DNA from: Holtermannia corniformis
Lineage: Eukaryota; Basidiomycota; Tremellomycetes; Holtermanniales
Assembly (NCBI GenBank): GCA_001599935.1
Contig: BCIJ01000030.1
Coordinates: 43,062 to 107,061 of the forward strand
DNA length: 64,000 bases
Direction: 5' to 3'
Shown: one piece after another, positions 43,988 through 55,558 of the stretch
How positions within the stretch are numbered: the stretch's first letter is position 1
Layout: every line of letters starts with the position of its first letter
Program-made: the position numbers and the translations under genes
The notes under the pieces: model-generated
What the model saw: only the letters and a program-made list of their open reading frames with translations
Told to the model about the DNA's origin: nothing
The model's database searches: none

Positions 43988-46900
43988 TTACCATGGGTTC
44001 TCCGTCGCCCATCGGTCTTCCTTTTTCCCTCCGCTCGATGCGTGGCTCGGCTTCGCCCATGCGTCTGCGAATGGGTTGTTCATGAATTCTGGTGGATGGG
44101 GTCGTGCAGGTGGTGCGGACCGCAAGGGTGGGAAGGATGTGGTTGTAGAAGCGGAGCGCGTGCTCGGTGTCGACCATTCATCGGTGAAAGATGGAAGAGA
44201 GGGGTCTGCGGATCGCAGGGGTGAGGACTGATTAGTCCATGACGCGATGGCGGGAGGCGAAGGCGAGATTGAGGTCGAGGAGGATGTAGCCGATCTGGGC
44301 GGCTCCTCGACTTCAGCAGGCGGTGGTGAGACGTGGATGGGAGGTGCCGACTCTGAACGCCCAAGCGGAGGAATGCCCGCTCGTGACAGATTGCCCGCGG
44401 CAGCCGGTAGAGGGATTGGTTGTGCTGGTAGAGCGTCGACATCGATGTCCTTGCCAAGCACGTCCGAAATGGCCTTGAAGTCGAATCCGGCCGTCTTGGG
44501 AATGGCTGCGACGGCCTTGTCCTCTTCCGTCTCTGATTGCCGTGGGGGCAGATCATCCGCGTCATCGTCGTCGTACTCGCCAACCTTTTCAGCCGGTTTC
44601 TCACTGCTGGTACGCGCTGCAGGACTCGCTGTACCGGATGAAGTACCTGGAGCGGGCGTCTTTTTGCGAGGAAAGATGCCAAGGAGCTTCTTGGGTGGGT
44701 TCCGAAGCGCTTCTTCCTGTTCGTGACTGATGATTGTGCGCTCTTGTACACTCATGTCGGCGTCGGGATCCTGTCGACAATGTCAGCATGGTACTGCGTG
44801 AACACCAGAGTACGCACCTCTGGCTCGTCAAAGTAGTCTGCAGTGGTAGGGAAGCCGACCTTTGCTAGCAGCAGTGGCATGCACGACCTATAGCTCATAT
44901 GTCCCGTGATGATCTCCGTCACATCGATGTTTTCCAGGCTCGGAACGCCTTCAACCGGCCGCAAGCCGGCAACGGTGTTGAGGCCACCACTTGTGGCGCG
45001 GAACAGGTAGCCAAGCATCCAGTCGCTGGTCGCGTAGCCGTTGACAAAGCGGCCTGCGACGACACTGCGGACCTCGAGCCAGGTCGCTCGAGAGGCAGTC
45101 ACAGTCGTACCAAAGAGGACGACGTCTTGTACGATACCAAAGGCCTTGCAGCGGGCGAGCTCGGCAAGAGCGTAGAAGATGACGCGCGAGCCGAGCGAGT
45201 AGCCAATCAGTGTGATCGGCCGCACACCGGCGTGGCGATTGATGAGGGTGTCAGCGAGCACGAGACCGGCTGCGCGGGATCGGTCTAGTGCGTTGGACCA
45301 CGGATTGTCAATCAGATAGCCGAGTTTTGTCAAGACTAACATTATGAGCCGAGTGCCGGGATGGACCTCACGAGGACTCACTCAACGGCCATTGCAGGGC
45401 GCTCATCAACGCCGTCATGAGCGTCGCCGACAGCACAGTTTGACCGACTTGGGTCAAGACCTCGGTCGTGAGGATCTTGAGCGCGTTACCCATCTCGTTC
45501 ATCATCTCGGGCTCCCAAAGCACCGAGAAGACGTCGCCAATGATTGGATCTAGCACGGAGAATGGCAGCCGCACGTCGTCCATCTTGCCTGCCATGAAGC
45601 TGAGTGCCGTCAGCGAAAGTCAATGGAATTATGCAAAAACTTACCCGCCAAGAGTGATGATGCAGTTGACGCGCTTGTTGTTGTGAAGCGGCTTGAACTC
45701 GAACGTCCGCACTTCACGCGTGCGCCTCGCCATGCCTTTGCCGGCAATGTTTGCGCCAGTTATCACGCCGCCGGTTGTGATGACCGCCGCACCTCCAGCC
45801 CCGGCAAGGAAGCCTGTCGTGCCCGAGATGCCCACCGTGGCAAAGGCCGCTCCGAGCCCGGCGCCGATCAAAGGCGCCATCAGGCCAGCCGACAGCCCGA
45901 TAACGAGCCCACCACCAAGGGTCGCAAGGCCCATCATGGCGTATCGCTTTCTCATGCCCTTCTTCCGCCGACCTTCGATGACGGTATCTTGCTCAAGCTG
46001 CTCGACGCCCTCTTGGATCTCAAGCGCATCGGTGACACGTTTCTCGAAGCGAGTGACGTCCATCCAGGTCAGACCGAGCTCGGTCGCGACCCTTTCGAGG
46101 AAGACGCGTGACCGCGAGTCGTAGACCGAGTCGGCAATGAGCACTAGGAAAAGATCGCACAGCTGCAAGAGTGAGCGCGGCAAGGTGTACGTGACAGGTA
46201 AGACATACCACAGTCCATCGTATGTCCAATGTGATCATCTCATCTGTTGTTGACAGCGAGGTTGACACACCAGGCAGAGCGGTAGACAGTCCCATCTCTT
46301 GCTTTGGCGATGTAGCAGGATCAGGATCCGGCAACACGACCGGCTTGGCTTTCGGTGTCGTTTCGTCGCGCTCAGCGTCTGGAGCTGCAATATCACCTTC
46401 GTAGGGTTCCTCGCGAGCTACGACTTGTGGCCGAGCAGGAGGCGTGCTCGGCCCAGCCATCGGCTCCTCGTCTTCATCGTCGCCAAATGGATTAGTCACT
46501 TTGCTCCGTACCGTCAGTGTCGGCGAGGGAGTTCGTAGTGGAGGTGCGGGAAGTGGAGCCACGCGTGAAGCCTCTTCGGCGGTGGCATCGGCCTTCATCT
46601 TGGCCACGGGATCAAACTCGGGGTTCTTGACAGTGTGTGTTGTTGTCAGGGCTGGCACGAGGTCTGAAGGGTCAACGCCGTGCTCGGCAAGTGATTCAAT
46701 CATGCGCTGTTCTGTGCAATGTCAACTCTGCCGACCGCCAAGGACGACCCACCCTCTGCCTCCAGCTCCATATGCTGATACAAGCGCGCCATGATCTTGA
46801 GATCCCAAATCTTGCCGCTTTCAACGACGGGAACGTCGACATTCTTGCCCTTGCCCTTGAGCGCCATTGAGAGTTTCTTCTGCTTTGTGCCCTCCCATCC

Positions 46901-47469
46901 TCTGTTCACGTCTCTGACCATGCGACGGGCGATAAGGGCACACAGACCGACATAGGCAATTCGTTGTCCTTCGGTGAGTAGCTCCTTGGTGGCCTGCATT
47001 TGGCTGAGCGGCGTCATGGCCTTGTCCTCATCGAAAAGGTATTTGGTTCGCATGTGAACCTCTTCCGATTCCTCATCTTCGTCCAAGCGCAACCGGGTGT
47101 ACTCAGACTCGTCCAGTGAGAGCTTATCTCGCCAGTCGTCTGCTAGGAGAGTATCCTTTTCCGTCGTAAGATGGAGACCGGTCGCGTTACCGGTGATGAC
47201 TGGGTCGGACGAGTCTAGCCGTTCTGGCGGGCGATAGTGAAACTTGAGCTTGTCCTCGTCGTCCAGACCGAGCGGGTTGTCTCCGGAGCGTACAACAGGC
47301 ATGTCTAGGTGCTGTCAACATGTGACCCGGACAGTGTAACTTGCAACACACCCTGCCAACCATCATCGTCGTCGTCGTCATCCTCGATTGGTGAGCTCGA
47401 GCTCTGCGCACTGTACGCCGGCGGAGCTATCGCCGAGGCCGACACGCTCCGCCGCGGCGCTGGCAGCAT
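43988..47469 (-). CDS. DUF726 family protein (Mil1/TMCO4-like)
   Basis: A multi-exon gene ending at the TAA at 43990-43988. The N-terminal exon ends in an Asp-rich run then GWQG, joined across a 44-nt intron to HLDMPVVRSGDNPLG, a common start of basidiomycete DUF726 proteins. A helical region and an acidic Pro-rich linker follow. Next is a Gly/Ala-rich membrane hairpin (GLATLGGGLVIGLSAGLM; LIGAGLGAAFATVGISGTTG). Then comes an alpha/beta-hydrolase-like core with TLIGYSLGSRVIFYALAELA, so the G-x-S-x-G serine is intact. The disordered C-terminus contains Asn-Pro-Phe (NNPF). The yeast relative Mil1 works with clathrin adaptors in post-Golgi traffic. I start at the ATG at 47469; an in-frame ATG at 47700 would add 77 residues. 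Confidence 0.85.
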
Positions 47470-47880
47470 TGTCTTGCTGCTGCTCGAACTGACGCCCTGG
47501 ACAGCTCGAGCGCGCGGACTATGTTCGGTCTCGTGCGCGGCCGGCAACTTTGAGCTCGGAAGCGAGTGTCGCGTCGATTTCCACCGTTCTTTCGCGTTTC
47601 CCAGGCAAAACAGACCTCGCCGAGCCTGTATGCAGCACCAGACCGACGGATTCTGGCGCGCAAAGGGGTCGTTGAGCGTCGACAAGTGTTCAAGAGGCAT
47701 CGCCGCCCAAGTCCAACCTCGGCGGCAACTAATGACGTGGCGGTGACGTGGCACCAAAGTCACATGAAACAAAAGTCTGGCAAACCGTCTTGTCTTGCTG
47801 GACTCTCTGCACTCATTCTTGTTTTGTACTGGTAGTGATACGCAAGGCAGCAATCGTCTAGATAAACTGATCACGATACC
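47470..47880. promoter_or_regulatory. Divergent promoter region, DUF726 / methyltransferase
   Basis: About 410 bp between the two divergent start codons (about 180 bp if the DUF726 gene begins at 47700). No TATA box is obvious. Confidence 0.4.
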
Positions 47881-49387
47881 ATGTACTGGTATCTGTCATT
47901 CCTGCGCGCACCGCCCGTGTCGGTCGTGTATGCGCCGGGCACCAGTGTCAGCATCACTCCTCAAGTCGCGAATGACCTGCGGACAGAACGTTTGTGTAAT
48001 GGGAGATAACTGAGGCTTGGTCGCTTACCACCTGCAGTCAAGGACACGCCGACCGTCATCAACTATGTATGGCAACGCACACACCCGACTCGGCTGCCCC
48101 CGTCCCCGGCTACCAAGCTCACGGTCTATCAACCGCCAGCGAGCACCTACAAGCCTTTGTCTGTGCCACTACCACAGCGGGCAAAAGCTGGTGAACGCTA
48201 CCGCCTCGGGCTCTTCCCCTCTTCGTGCGCCGCGTGCACGGCAGAGCTCGTAACACTGGCTGGCCCAAGCGAGGGCATCAGTGTACTCGGCGTGTGGAGC
48301 GAGCCTATCGCGCTGTTGAAGCCTGACAAGGGTATCGCCAAATCTGGTGGATCGAAAAGTGCTGCTGGCGGCAAGCAGGCTCGGATCACACGAGGCTGGC
48401 GATTGCCCGGCTCACGGGAGCTTGTTATTGTCGAGCAAACATCATTCGACTTGGACAAGGTGAATCTGCCGAGATTGCTTGATTTTTGCTAGACTGACCG
48501 TCTGCTTATAGAAACTGTGGGACTCTGGGCTGGCACTGTCGGCCTTGTTTACACGATGGCTCTTCCCCGCTGAACCAAGAGCTGGCAATAGCGGAAAACT
48601 ATGGACAGAAACGATTCTTGGACGGCTGCTGCCTGATGAGCCTAGACCTCACAAACATGCAGTGGAGATTGGTACGTGAGCGCTGGGCGCATACATACCG
48701 CTCGAACGCAAACATTGACGGTCACAGGCGCCGGGACGGGTGTGGTAACGATTGCCTTGGCAAGCCTGCTGCGTCAGCACGTCGTCGGGCGCGTCGACAG
48801 CTTGGCAGATGGAGCAGCCGAGCTTCCTGAGCAGTCTGTCAGGTTGACATGCACCGACCTAGGTGGGTTTACCTGGAGCACACTGCTTCGGATGTGTGAC
48901 TGACTGCCACGCAGAGTCGGCTATGCCCTTGATCAACGAGAACATTGAACACAATGAAGGCTCTTGGCGTACACCGCTGAGCGAGGCGGGTGTCTTGGTA
49001 GAACCAAGATCACAAGTTCTCGACTGGAACGAGCCCCTTCCAGCTTCGCTCGAGCTTGCAACTCGACCGATCGACCTTGTCATGTACGTTGGCTGTGTGC
49101 AGTCCGCGTGCTGACAGTAAAGCGCCGCCGATGTGACGTACAACACCGACGCATTCCCCGCTCTTCTCAACGCACTGTCGGCCCTCCTCGAGCCAACCGG
49201 GACAGACGATAACGCTGACCCAATACTCTTATTGGCGTACAAGCAGCGGGATCCTGCAGAGCGGGACCTCTGGGACTTGGCCAAGGCTAGAGGGATTTGG
49301 CTCGAGCAGCTCGACAGTGTACCTGGGGCCGAGGAAGATGGGCAGGTGGAGATCTGGGTTGGAGGAAGGGGTCGTCGACCCTTGTGA
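47881..49387 (+). CDS. METTL21-type protein-lysine methyltransferase
   Basis: Exons 47881-47989, 48038-48459, 48512-48671, 48728-48862, 48915-49083 and 49123-49387 join in phase to 419 aa, starting MYWYLSFLRAPPVSVVYAPG. The SAM-binding motif I is VEIGAGTGVVTIALASLL, formed across an intron. The acidic motif CTDLESAMPLINENIEHN follows, then PIDLVI, and AADVTYNTDAFPALL matches the post-II motif of the METTL21 (methyltransferase_16) family. An N-terminal extension of ~150 residues precedes KLWDSGLALSALFTRW. The family methylates lysines of chaperones or elongation factors. The specific substrate cannot be told. Confidence 0.88.
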
Positions 49388-49541
49388 GAAGCTCATTTTC
49401 GATGACGCTCAGTTGCGCCCTTTATGCAGTGCGCTCAAGGGCGCAAGGTGTGGTCGTGATAGGCGTTACATTTCCGTTATGTACTTGGTGTCGGTTCTGG
49501 TGTCGCATTCGGCCGCGCCTCGGCCTTCCACCTACACATCA

Positions 49542-49892
49542 TCAGTCACCATACGCAAAGACTGCATAGCAGACGCCGACACACCGCCGCGAGATCTGAG
49601 AATAGCACGCTGGACACACATGGTGTGCAAGCTTGGCCGTCCCACACGCCGAGCACACGTTGATATCTATCGATCGTCAGCTGGAAGCGTCCTATGCCAC
49701 CTATCCATACACACTCGTCTTGTTCTTGAGCCCCTTGTTCGCACTTCGCATGCTCTTGCGCGAGTGAGTCGTCTTGTGCTTTGGCACGGCCCAGAGGATT
49801 GGCGGGAGGAGGTCGAGAAGCGGTTGCAACCTTGCTGTCAAAGACAGCGGGAGCAGCGGCGCCGTACGCGTGAGAGCGAGAAGAGCCGACAT
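49542..49892 (-). CDS. MRPL32: Mitochondrial ribosomal protein bL32m
   Basis: Exons 49892-49715 and 49666-49542 (48-nt intron) give 100 aa. The N-terminus MSALLALTRTAPLLPLSL is a short mitochondrial targeting region. The body ILWAVPKHKTTHSRKSMRSA then NKGLKNKTN is typical L32, and the second exon supplies the zinc ribbon CSAC...HHVCPACY. bL32m sits in the large mitoribosomal subunit; in yeast its precursor is processed by the m-AAA protease. The gene is convergent with the methyltransferase gene, 154 bp apart. It is easy to miss because the intron breaks it into two short frames. Confidence 0.9.
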
Positions 49893-50169
49893 GACTGTAC
49901 AAGAGCCGATGGCGATCAACAGTTGAGAGGATAGCAAGATGAACCCAGTGGGAGGGTTCACTGAGAAATCAAGGAAATGACGTGGCGCTGATCTGGTAGA
50001 TACTGTGCGCTTGCTTGACGGTGACTTGCATGAATGCTTATTGGGTCAGCGCTAGAGATTCATTCCAGACTGCCGCATCATTGGCCTGAGGCGTGCTTCG
50101 GCCTCCCTCAGGCGTTACAGGAATCATCTTCGCCCGAGCTATGCATCGCTTTGTACGTTGGCAGAGGTC

Positions 50170-50652
50170 TCACCGTTCCTCGCCGATACTCTTGACAAAG
50201 TCACCCCAAGGCATGTTAGACATCTTGGGCTCGGATGGATGATATTTCAGCGTCCACGGCTCAGTACTGCACAACCATTTGTGGAAGCGACTGAGATCGT
50301 CTTCTTTCAGTCGGCCATACACTTTCAAATCGTCATCGGTGGCAGGTTCAAACGCCCGATTGGTGTTCGTGCTCTTGTAGCCGTGTTTACAGCTGGAGAA
50401 ACTAACTTCAATGTAGTTTGGCCACTGTGGATCCTTGCCGGGCGTCGGATCGGTGGAGAAGGCTGGCTGTTGTGATGACTGGGCTGCGACCGGTGGACCG
50501 GCCACACTTGTGAAGCCGCTCACGTCGACTGGCTGGCTGTCGGCACTTGTCGTGGCGGTCTGTGCAGAGTTCTGAGTCTGCAGTGGAGGGCATTGACAGC
50601 TACTGCCTCCACGACAGCCGTGTTGATGCCATCTGAGAAGATTGAAGGACAT
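50170..50652 (-). CDS. Small Cys-rich protein, paired family copy A (160 aa)
   Basis: An intronless ATG-initiated ORF of 160 residues. The N-terminus has a compact Cys/His cluster, WHQHGCRGGSSCQCPP, that could bind a metal. A disordered Ser/Thr/Gln-rich spacer follows, then a C-terminal domain with PQWPNYIEVSF, DLKVYGRLKEDDLSRFHKWL and MPWGDFVKSIG. The same three blocks occur in the same order in the ORF at 51124-51492. No signal peptide or transmembrane segment. I do not recognise the family, and the pairing is the main evidence that both are real genes. Confidence 0.65.
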   Translation of the reverse strand: MSFNLLRWHQHGCRGGSSCQCPPLQTQNSAQTATTSADSQPVDVSGFTSVAGPPVAAQSSQQPAFSTDPTPGKDPQWPNYIEVSFSSCKHGYKSTNTNRAFEPATDDDLKVYGRLKEDDLSRFHKWLCSTEPWTLKYHPSEPKMSNMPWGDFVKSIGEER

Positions 50653-51123
50653 GCTTACGAATAGTCAGTGCTGGCCGACACGAGGGAGTTTCTGCAGCTG
50701 TCACCCGGCTCAAAGGTCTATATCACTCTCATTTGAGAATCCGCTCTATACACGTCTTCTAGTGAGATGGCACGAAGGCGATCTCTCAACTTGGTGTGCA
50801 AAAGCCGGAGACCGACTAACCTCCAACGCGCAGCGCTGCACGCTTGGCGTCTCCTGTGTTCAAGGCGCCTCGGCCTGTCACACCCGGTTCTTCGCTCCTT
50901 CGCTTCGACTCCATTGGTATGGGTAACAAAGGCAGGAGGCGGCTCTTACACGCGCTTTGCTCCGGCAGGAAGACTTCGGGACCGTAGGTGGAATGTACTT
51001 CCATAACTGGATGCTAGCACCACGACGGCTTTTGAGCAATCAAGCCACGACATTGTGACAAGTCAACAGATGAGATGCTAAGGAATGCAACGAGGGTAAA
51101 GCTAGATTGATCGACCTAGGCTG
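50653..51123. other. Gap between the two Cys-rich paralogues
   Basis: About 470 bp holding the promoter of copy A and the 3' end of copy B. No further copy of the family and no repeat was found. Confidence 0.4.
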
Positions 51124-51492
51124 TCATCGGTGCTTTGACAAGTACTGATCCCAGCTCATATCCTGACTCTGGGGCGGCTTGAGCTCAAACGAAGGAGTAT
51201 TCACCAGCCAGAGTTGGAAGCTCGTCAAGTCCAAACCCTTGAGTGCGAGGTAGCGCTCATAGTCTAGAGGCGTAACGGCGTGCCAAGCCCGACCGCGATA
51301 CGTAAAGCCCTTGTTTTGATATTCGGTAGCTGCAACCTCTGCAAAGTCTGGCCACTCGGGACGCTTGGCTATCGCTGTGGACGAGGAAGTCGAGGGAGCC
51401 GCGGCTGATTGCGAGGCCTCGGTGTGGCAGGGACATGTGCAGTTATCCCCGCCACAGCCCTCTTTGTGGACTTTGAAGAGAGAGCAAGGCAT
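51124..51492 (-). CDS. Small Cys-rich protein, paired family copy B (122 aa)
   Basis: The frame is open upstream to an ATG at 51597, but the ATG at 51492 is preferred because MPCSLFKVHKEGCGGDNC then lines up with the start of copy A. Shared blocks: H-x2-GC-x-G-x2-C-x-CP at the N-terminus, PEWPDFAEVAA in the middle, and DYERYLALKGLDLTSFQLWL then MSWDQYLSK at the end. The Cys/His cluster has five cysteines and ends CPCH. Copy B lacks most of the Ser/Thr-rich spacer of copy A. Function unknown. Confidence 0.65.
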   Translation of the reverse strand: MPCSLFKVHKEGCGGDNCTCPCHTEASQSAAAPSTSSSTAIAKRPEWPDFAEVAATEYQNKGFTYRGRAWHAVTPLDYERYLALKGLDLTSFQLWLVNTPSFELKPPQSQDMSWDQYLSKHR

Positions 51493-51693
51493 CGTTGAGT
51501 AGTGAGATGGATTCGAGCTGTCTGGTATCCTTTGCATCTCATCGTGGCTTCTACGATCACGGACACTGTCGGCGAAGGCCGTCCGACGTCCATTCATGCT
51601 ACGGAAGTGGGACTGCGACTCGGTTAGAGTAATAGCACATAGCCAGGCAAGTCTCCAGCCGAGCCTGACCAGTCTGAGATGATGCTATGCATG

Positions 51694-53081
51694 CTACCGC
51701 GCCTCGCCCTTCCACCCCTTACTGCCTGCCACCGCCTCTGCCCCCTCGGCAAGCAGCTGCAGACTTTGAAACGCCCTCTCGAGCGCCGCATCACCAAACA
51801 CGGCGTCGTCTCCATGCAGACTTGTCGGCAGCGCGGTGGTTGCGTCTGAGCGCACGAGGAAGATGGACAGCAGGGCGTTGACGGCCGCACGGTGCTCTGC
51901 CATGGCGAGCGACGAGCCAAAGCCTTCGGCGAGCTTGAGTCCGGAGGGGAGGAAGATGCCGACGTTGAACAGGGGTGCTTGGGTGTTGCGTCCAGTTTCG
52001 GCGAGGATTCTGTTGGCTACGTCAGGTGATGCTTGTACAGTCAAGTACATGCCTGCTCTCGAGGCGCGCGGCACCAGTATGGACGTCGACACCAGCGGCC
52101 GCCAAGTACTTTTTGACCGTCTGCGCGAGCATGTACTTTGGTTTTGTGAATTTGAACAGGGAAGTGAGGTCGAGGTGGCGTGAGAGGAGGTGGGCGTGGG
52201 TGAATTTGCGAGCGGCGTGGATACCCTGGGCAAGTCAGCGTTCATCTGTGTATTGACGTGCATGATGCCGAGAGCGACACGCTTTCGGCACAGCACAAGA
52301 CGGAATCGACTTACAAGCTCTTGATAGACGAGACCGACAAACGCCTTGACAGTGTCCGCCACGACCTCTTCAAAGCCCTCACGGCGCTGCTTGACGTCGC
52401 TTTCTTGATCTCTAAAGCCCCGAGCGATCGGCACCGTCTCGATCTCTCGCTCCTTGCGGGTCCAGCGGACGGTGATGCCCTGACTGTGAGCGCCTACACC
52501 GCCAGTCACGCCTACGCCGAGCTCGCGAGCGAGGGAGAAGCAGGCTGCGGTGCCGACGTGGGCCTGTACTGCCTTTTGGAGAGCAGCGGTCGGGAGCAAG
52601 GGGTAGGTTGAAGCGAGGTGTTCGGTTGCAAACATGCCGAGGAGTGAGTTGCCGAGCGGTGCGAGCAGCGAGTTGGTCGCTGTAGGCGAGGAGGGGGTCA
52701 AGTCTGCAACGTCTTGCTCTGAACTGTTTGTGCTTGTGGGCGGTGAGGAAGAGAGCGGGCTTGGGTTGAGCAGGTAGGAAGGGTGGGTTAAGCACGCTAG
52801 CAGTTGCCCGTGCAGCGCTTGGCTCGGCGGCAGGCTCAGCCTCGATGCGAGAGCTGACAACGATGTGGGTGGTGGTACCAACGCATCGCCGGCTGCTGCA
52901 GTGGATTGGGATGAAGAAGCATATGTCCGTCGAGCTGCGATCCGAGGTCAGTTCAAGTCGAGTTTTTTCGAGCTGCAACGGTTGCCCGACACGTACCGAC
53001 GTGGGAGACGCGACGTGATCCAGTGCTCGAGACTGATCGGGAAGCACGAGCTGCTGTTGATGCTGCCGATCTCGATGCCAT
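51694..53081 (-). CDS. MRPL3: Mitochondrial ribosomal protein mL44 (MRPL3), RNase III-like
   Basis: Exons 53081-52997, 52934-52315, 52225-52093 and 52016-51694 join in phase to 386 aa. The start MASRSAASTAARASRSVSST then RRTYASS is a clear mitochondrial presequence. The body is an RNase III-type fold: NSLLGMFATEHLASTYP and FEEVVADTVKAFVGLVYQEL, where mL44 proteins have lost RNA cleavage. It continues to a double-stranded-RNA-binding domain: ILAETGRNTQAPLFNVGIF and EGFGSSLAMAEHRAAVNALL. mL44 is a structural protein of the large mitoribosomal subunit. It diverges from the MPP-alpha gene. Confidence 0.92.
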
Positions 53082-53411
53082 GGCTGGACAATGAAAGCAA
53101 AAGACCAAGACGAACGACTGTCAAGCAGCGGGGGGAAGAAAGTTGGCGACCGGGTTGTTAACACTGCGGTGGGCATTAGGCGTGCTATAGGCGCGCCTGG
53201 CTAGAAAAGAAGGCTTGTAAGCCCAAAGTTAGGCGCGTTACTAGGCATGCGTAATGGTTGTTAGGCGCCTCAACATGTATTACGTAATCTTATTTGAATG
53301 ATCTTGTTCCATGCTCTCGCTGTCCTCCTCGACTTGTTCAGTGTCAAAGTGCGCCATTGTCTGTTCAAACATCCACAGACAGTGCTCGGATCGCGTACCA
53401 TTGCCGTCGGG
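53082..53411. promoter_or_regulatory. Divergent promoter of two mitochondrial genes with repeated TTAGGCG
   Basis: A 330-bp gap between the mL44 and MPP-alpha start codons. TTAGGCG occurs at 53176-53182, 53229-53235 and 53261-53267, plus a TATAGGCGCGCC at 53186-53197, all on the plus strand within 92 bp. These are candidate shared regulatory elements. Confidence 0.5.
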
Positions 53412-55343
53412 ATGCTTCTTCCCCGGCCGGCGCTGCAAAAAGCGCTCCAAACGAGCTTGAAACCGTCGTTGGCCACCGTCACAGCTCGAGCAGCTTCGAC
53501 CTCTGCTTTGGTGCGTAGACTGCAGGTAGACAAGCTGCCCTGCTGCGTTGGCTCTGCACGGGTGGTCTACACTCGTAAGTCGTCACGGCAGCCGCTGACG
53601 CTCTATAGACATCGCAGCGCATCACCACGCTTCCCAACAAAGTCCGAGTCGCAACAGAGTATGCGCCCGGTCACTTTCACAGCGTCGGTGTCTATGTCGA
53701 CGCAGGCAGTCGGTATGAGAGCGCGCAGACGAGCGGCGTCAGTCATATCCTAGACCGTCTCGCTTTCAAGGTGTGTACGCCAGGTCCGCACACGGTCGAG
53801 CTGACAACTCCCAGTCGACGGCTACACGCAACGAAGACGAGATGACGACCCTGATCGACTCGCTCGGATCTCAAATATCCTGCTCGTCATCACGCGAGAC
53901 CATCATGTACCAAAGCACCACGTTTCCTCAATCCCTACCGCTCGCAATGTCGCTGCTCGCCTCGACCATCCTTGACCCGCTCATCACCCCCGCCGAGCTC
54001 GCCGCGCAAAAGGAAGCGGCTGCCTACGAGATCCGCGAGATCTGGGCAAAGCCAGAGCTCATCCTGCCCGAGATTGTCCACCACGTTGCGTACAAGGACA
54101 ACACGCTCGGCATGCCGCTGCTCTGCCCCGAGGAACGGTTACGGAGCATCACGCCAGATACGGTTCGCGGCTTCATGCGGGACTGGTATCGACCAGAGCG
54201 CATCGTCGTTGCTGGCGTCGGCATGGAGCATGAGCAGCTGGTCGATCTGACCGCTCAGCATTTCGGTCACCTCGCCGCGCCCTCGAGCTCGGCATCGAGT
54301 TCAACTCTACACCCATCGGCGCACCCTCAACCTTCACTTGCCAAGTCGTTTGCAACAGTGGCAGATGCTCCGAAAGACTATCACTCGGACTATGAGGCTC
54401 TGCGTGGCGCCCGAGCAGTGTATACTGGCGGCGAGCGGATGATCCGGAAACCAGAGGAAGAGTTTACCCACCTCTACATTGGGTTTGAGGGCTTGGGCAT
54501 CCACGACCCGGATATTGTAAGTCGTCCGCATCTCTTCATCTCGAGGCTCACTGTGGTAGTATGCATTGGCGACCCTTCAGATGCTGCTGGGAGGTGGTGG
54601 TAGTTTCTCTGCCGGTGAGTTGCGCACATCAGACCGATTACTGGCTCACACCTCTAGGCGGGCCCGGCAAGGGAATGTACACTCGGCTGTACACCAATGT
54701 GTTGAATCGCTACCACGCCGTTGATCACTGTTCCGGCTTCCATCACTGCTACGTCGACTCGGGTGCGTGAGCCTTGAGCCGTACGACACCTAGGCTCACT
54801 TGCGGTTCAGGCCTCTTTGGGATCCAAGCGACCGTCTACCCACACTTTGCCGGCTCGATCGCAAACGTCGTAGCCCAGCAGCTCGATTCACTGACACGCC
54901 CGATGCGCGGTGGGATCACTCTGTCCGAGTTTAACCGGGCAAAGAACCAGCTCAAGAGCTCGCTCGTCATGGCGCTCGAGTCGCGCATGACGGCCGTCGA
55001 GGGTCAGCGATGCGCTTCCAGACAGACACGGTAGCTGACTTTTGCCAGACCTAGGGCGCCAGACGCAGATCCACGGCAAAAAGGTGCCAGTCGAGGAAAT
55101 GTGTGCAAAGATTGATGCACTCAGCCTGGGTGTGAGTCTGCCGCAGCGCATCACTGCACTCGAGCTGATCGATTCCAGGACCTGCACCGCACGGCTTCGC
55201 GTGTGCTGCGACCGTCAACCTCGACTGGGACACTCAACTATGGTCTCGGTTCGACCGAGCCTACGATTGTCGGATTGGGCGATGTGGACGCATTGGGAGA
55301 CGTCCGCGGGACACTGCACAGTTGGGGTCTCGGCGCTCAGTGA
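53412..55343 (+). CDS. MAS2: Mitochondrial processing peptidase, alpha subunit
   Basis: A gene of about nine exons from the ATG at 53412 to a TGA at 55341-55343. The N-terminus is a mitochondrial presequence ([18 protein letters not shown]). The core begins [17 protein letters not shown] and [20 protein letters not shown]. At the place where the beta subunit has the zinc motif HxxEH this protein has [17 protein letters not shown], the alpha-subunit form. The substrate-guiding glycine-rich loop [20 protein letters not shown] is formed across introns. The end is [23 protein letters not shown] removes presequences in the matrix; alpha binds the substrate. Confidence 0.92.
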
Positions 55344-55558
55344 CCATGCATCGTCTATACCCTTCTCACTGACGGGTACACTGGCCGAGACGAGACGAGA
55401 GCGCGGCACAGGCAGAGTCGTCGTCGCACGGCGATTGATCACTTGGACCCGCCCCGGTGTCATCTGGTCGACGACGGTGCTGTCAGATGACGAATGCACT
55501 GCTGATCACTACCGTCCACAGTCTGCTGCATGCCTCGTCGACGTGATCGCTCAGTGCC

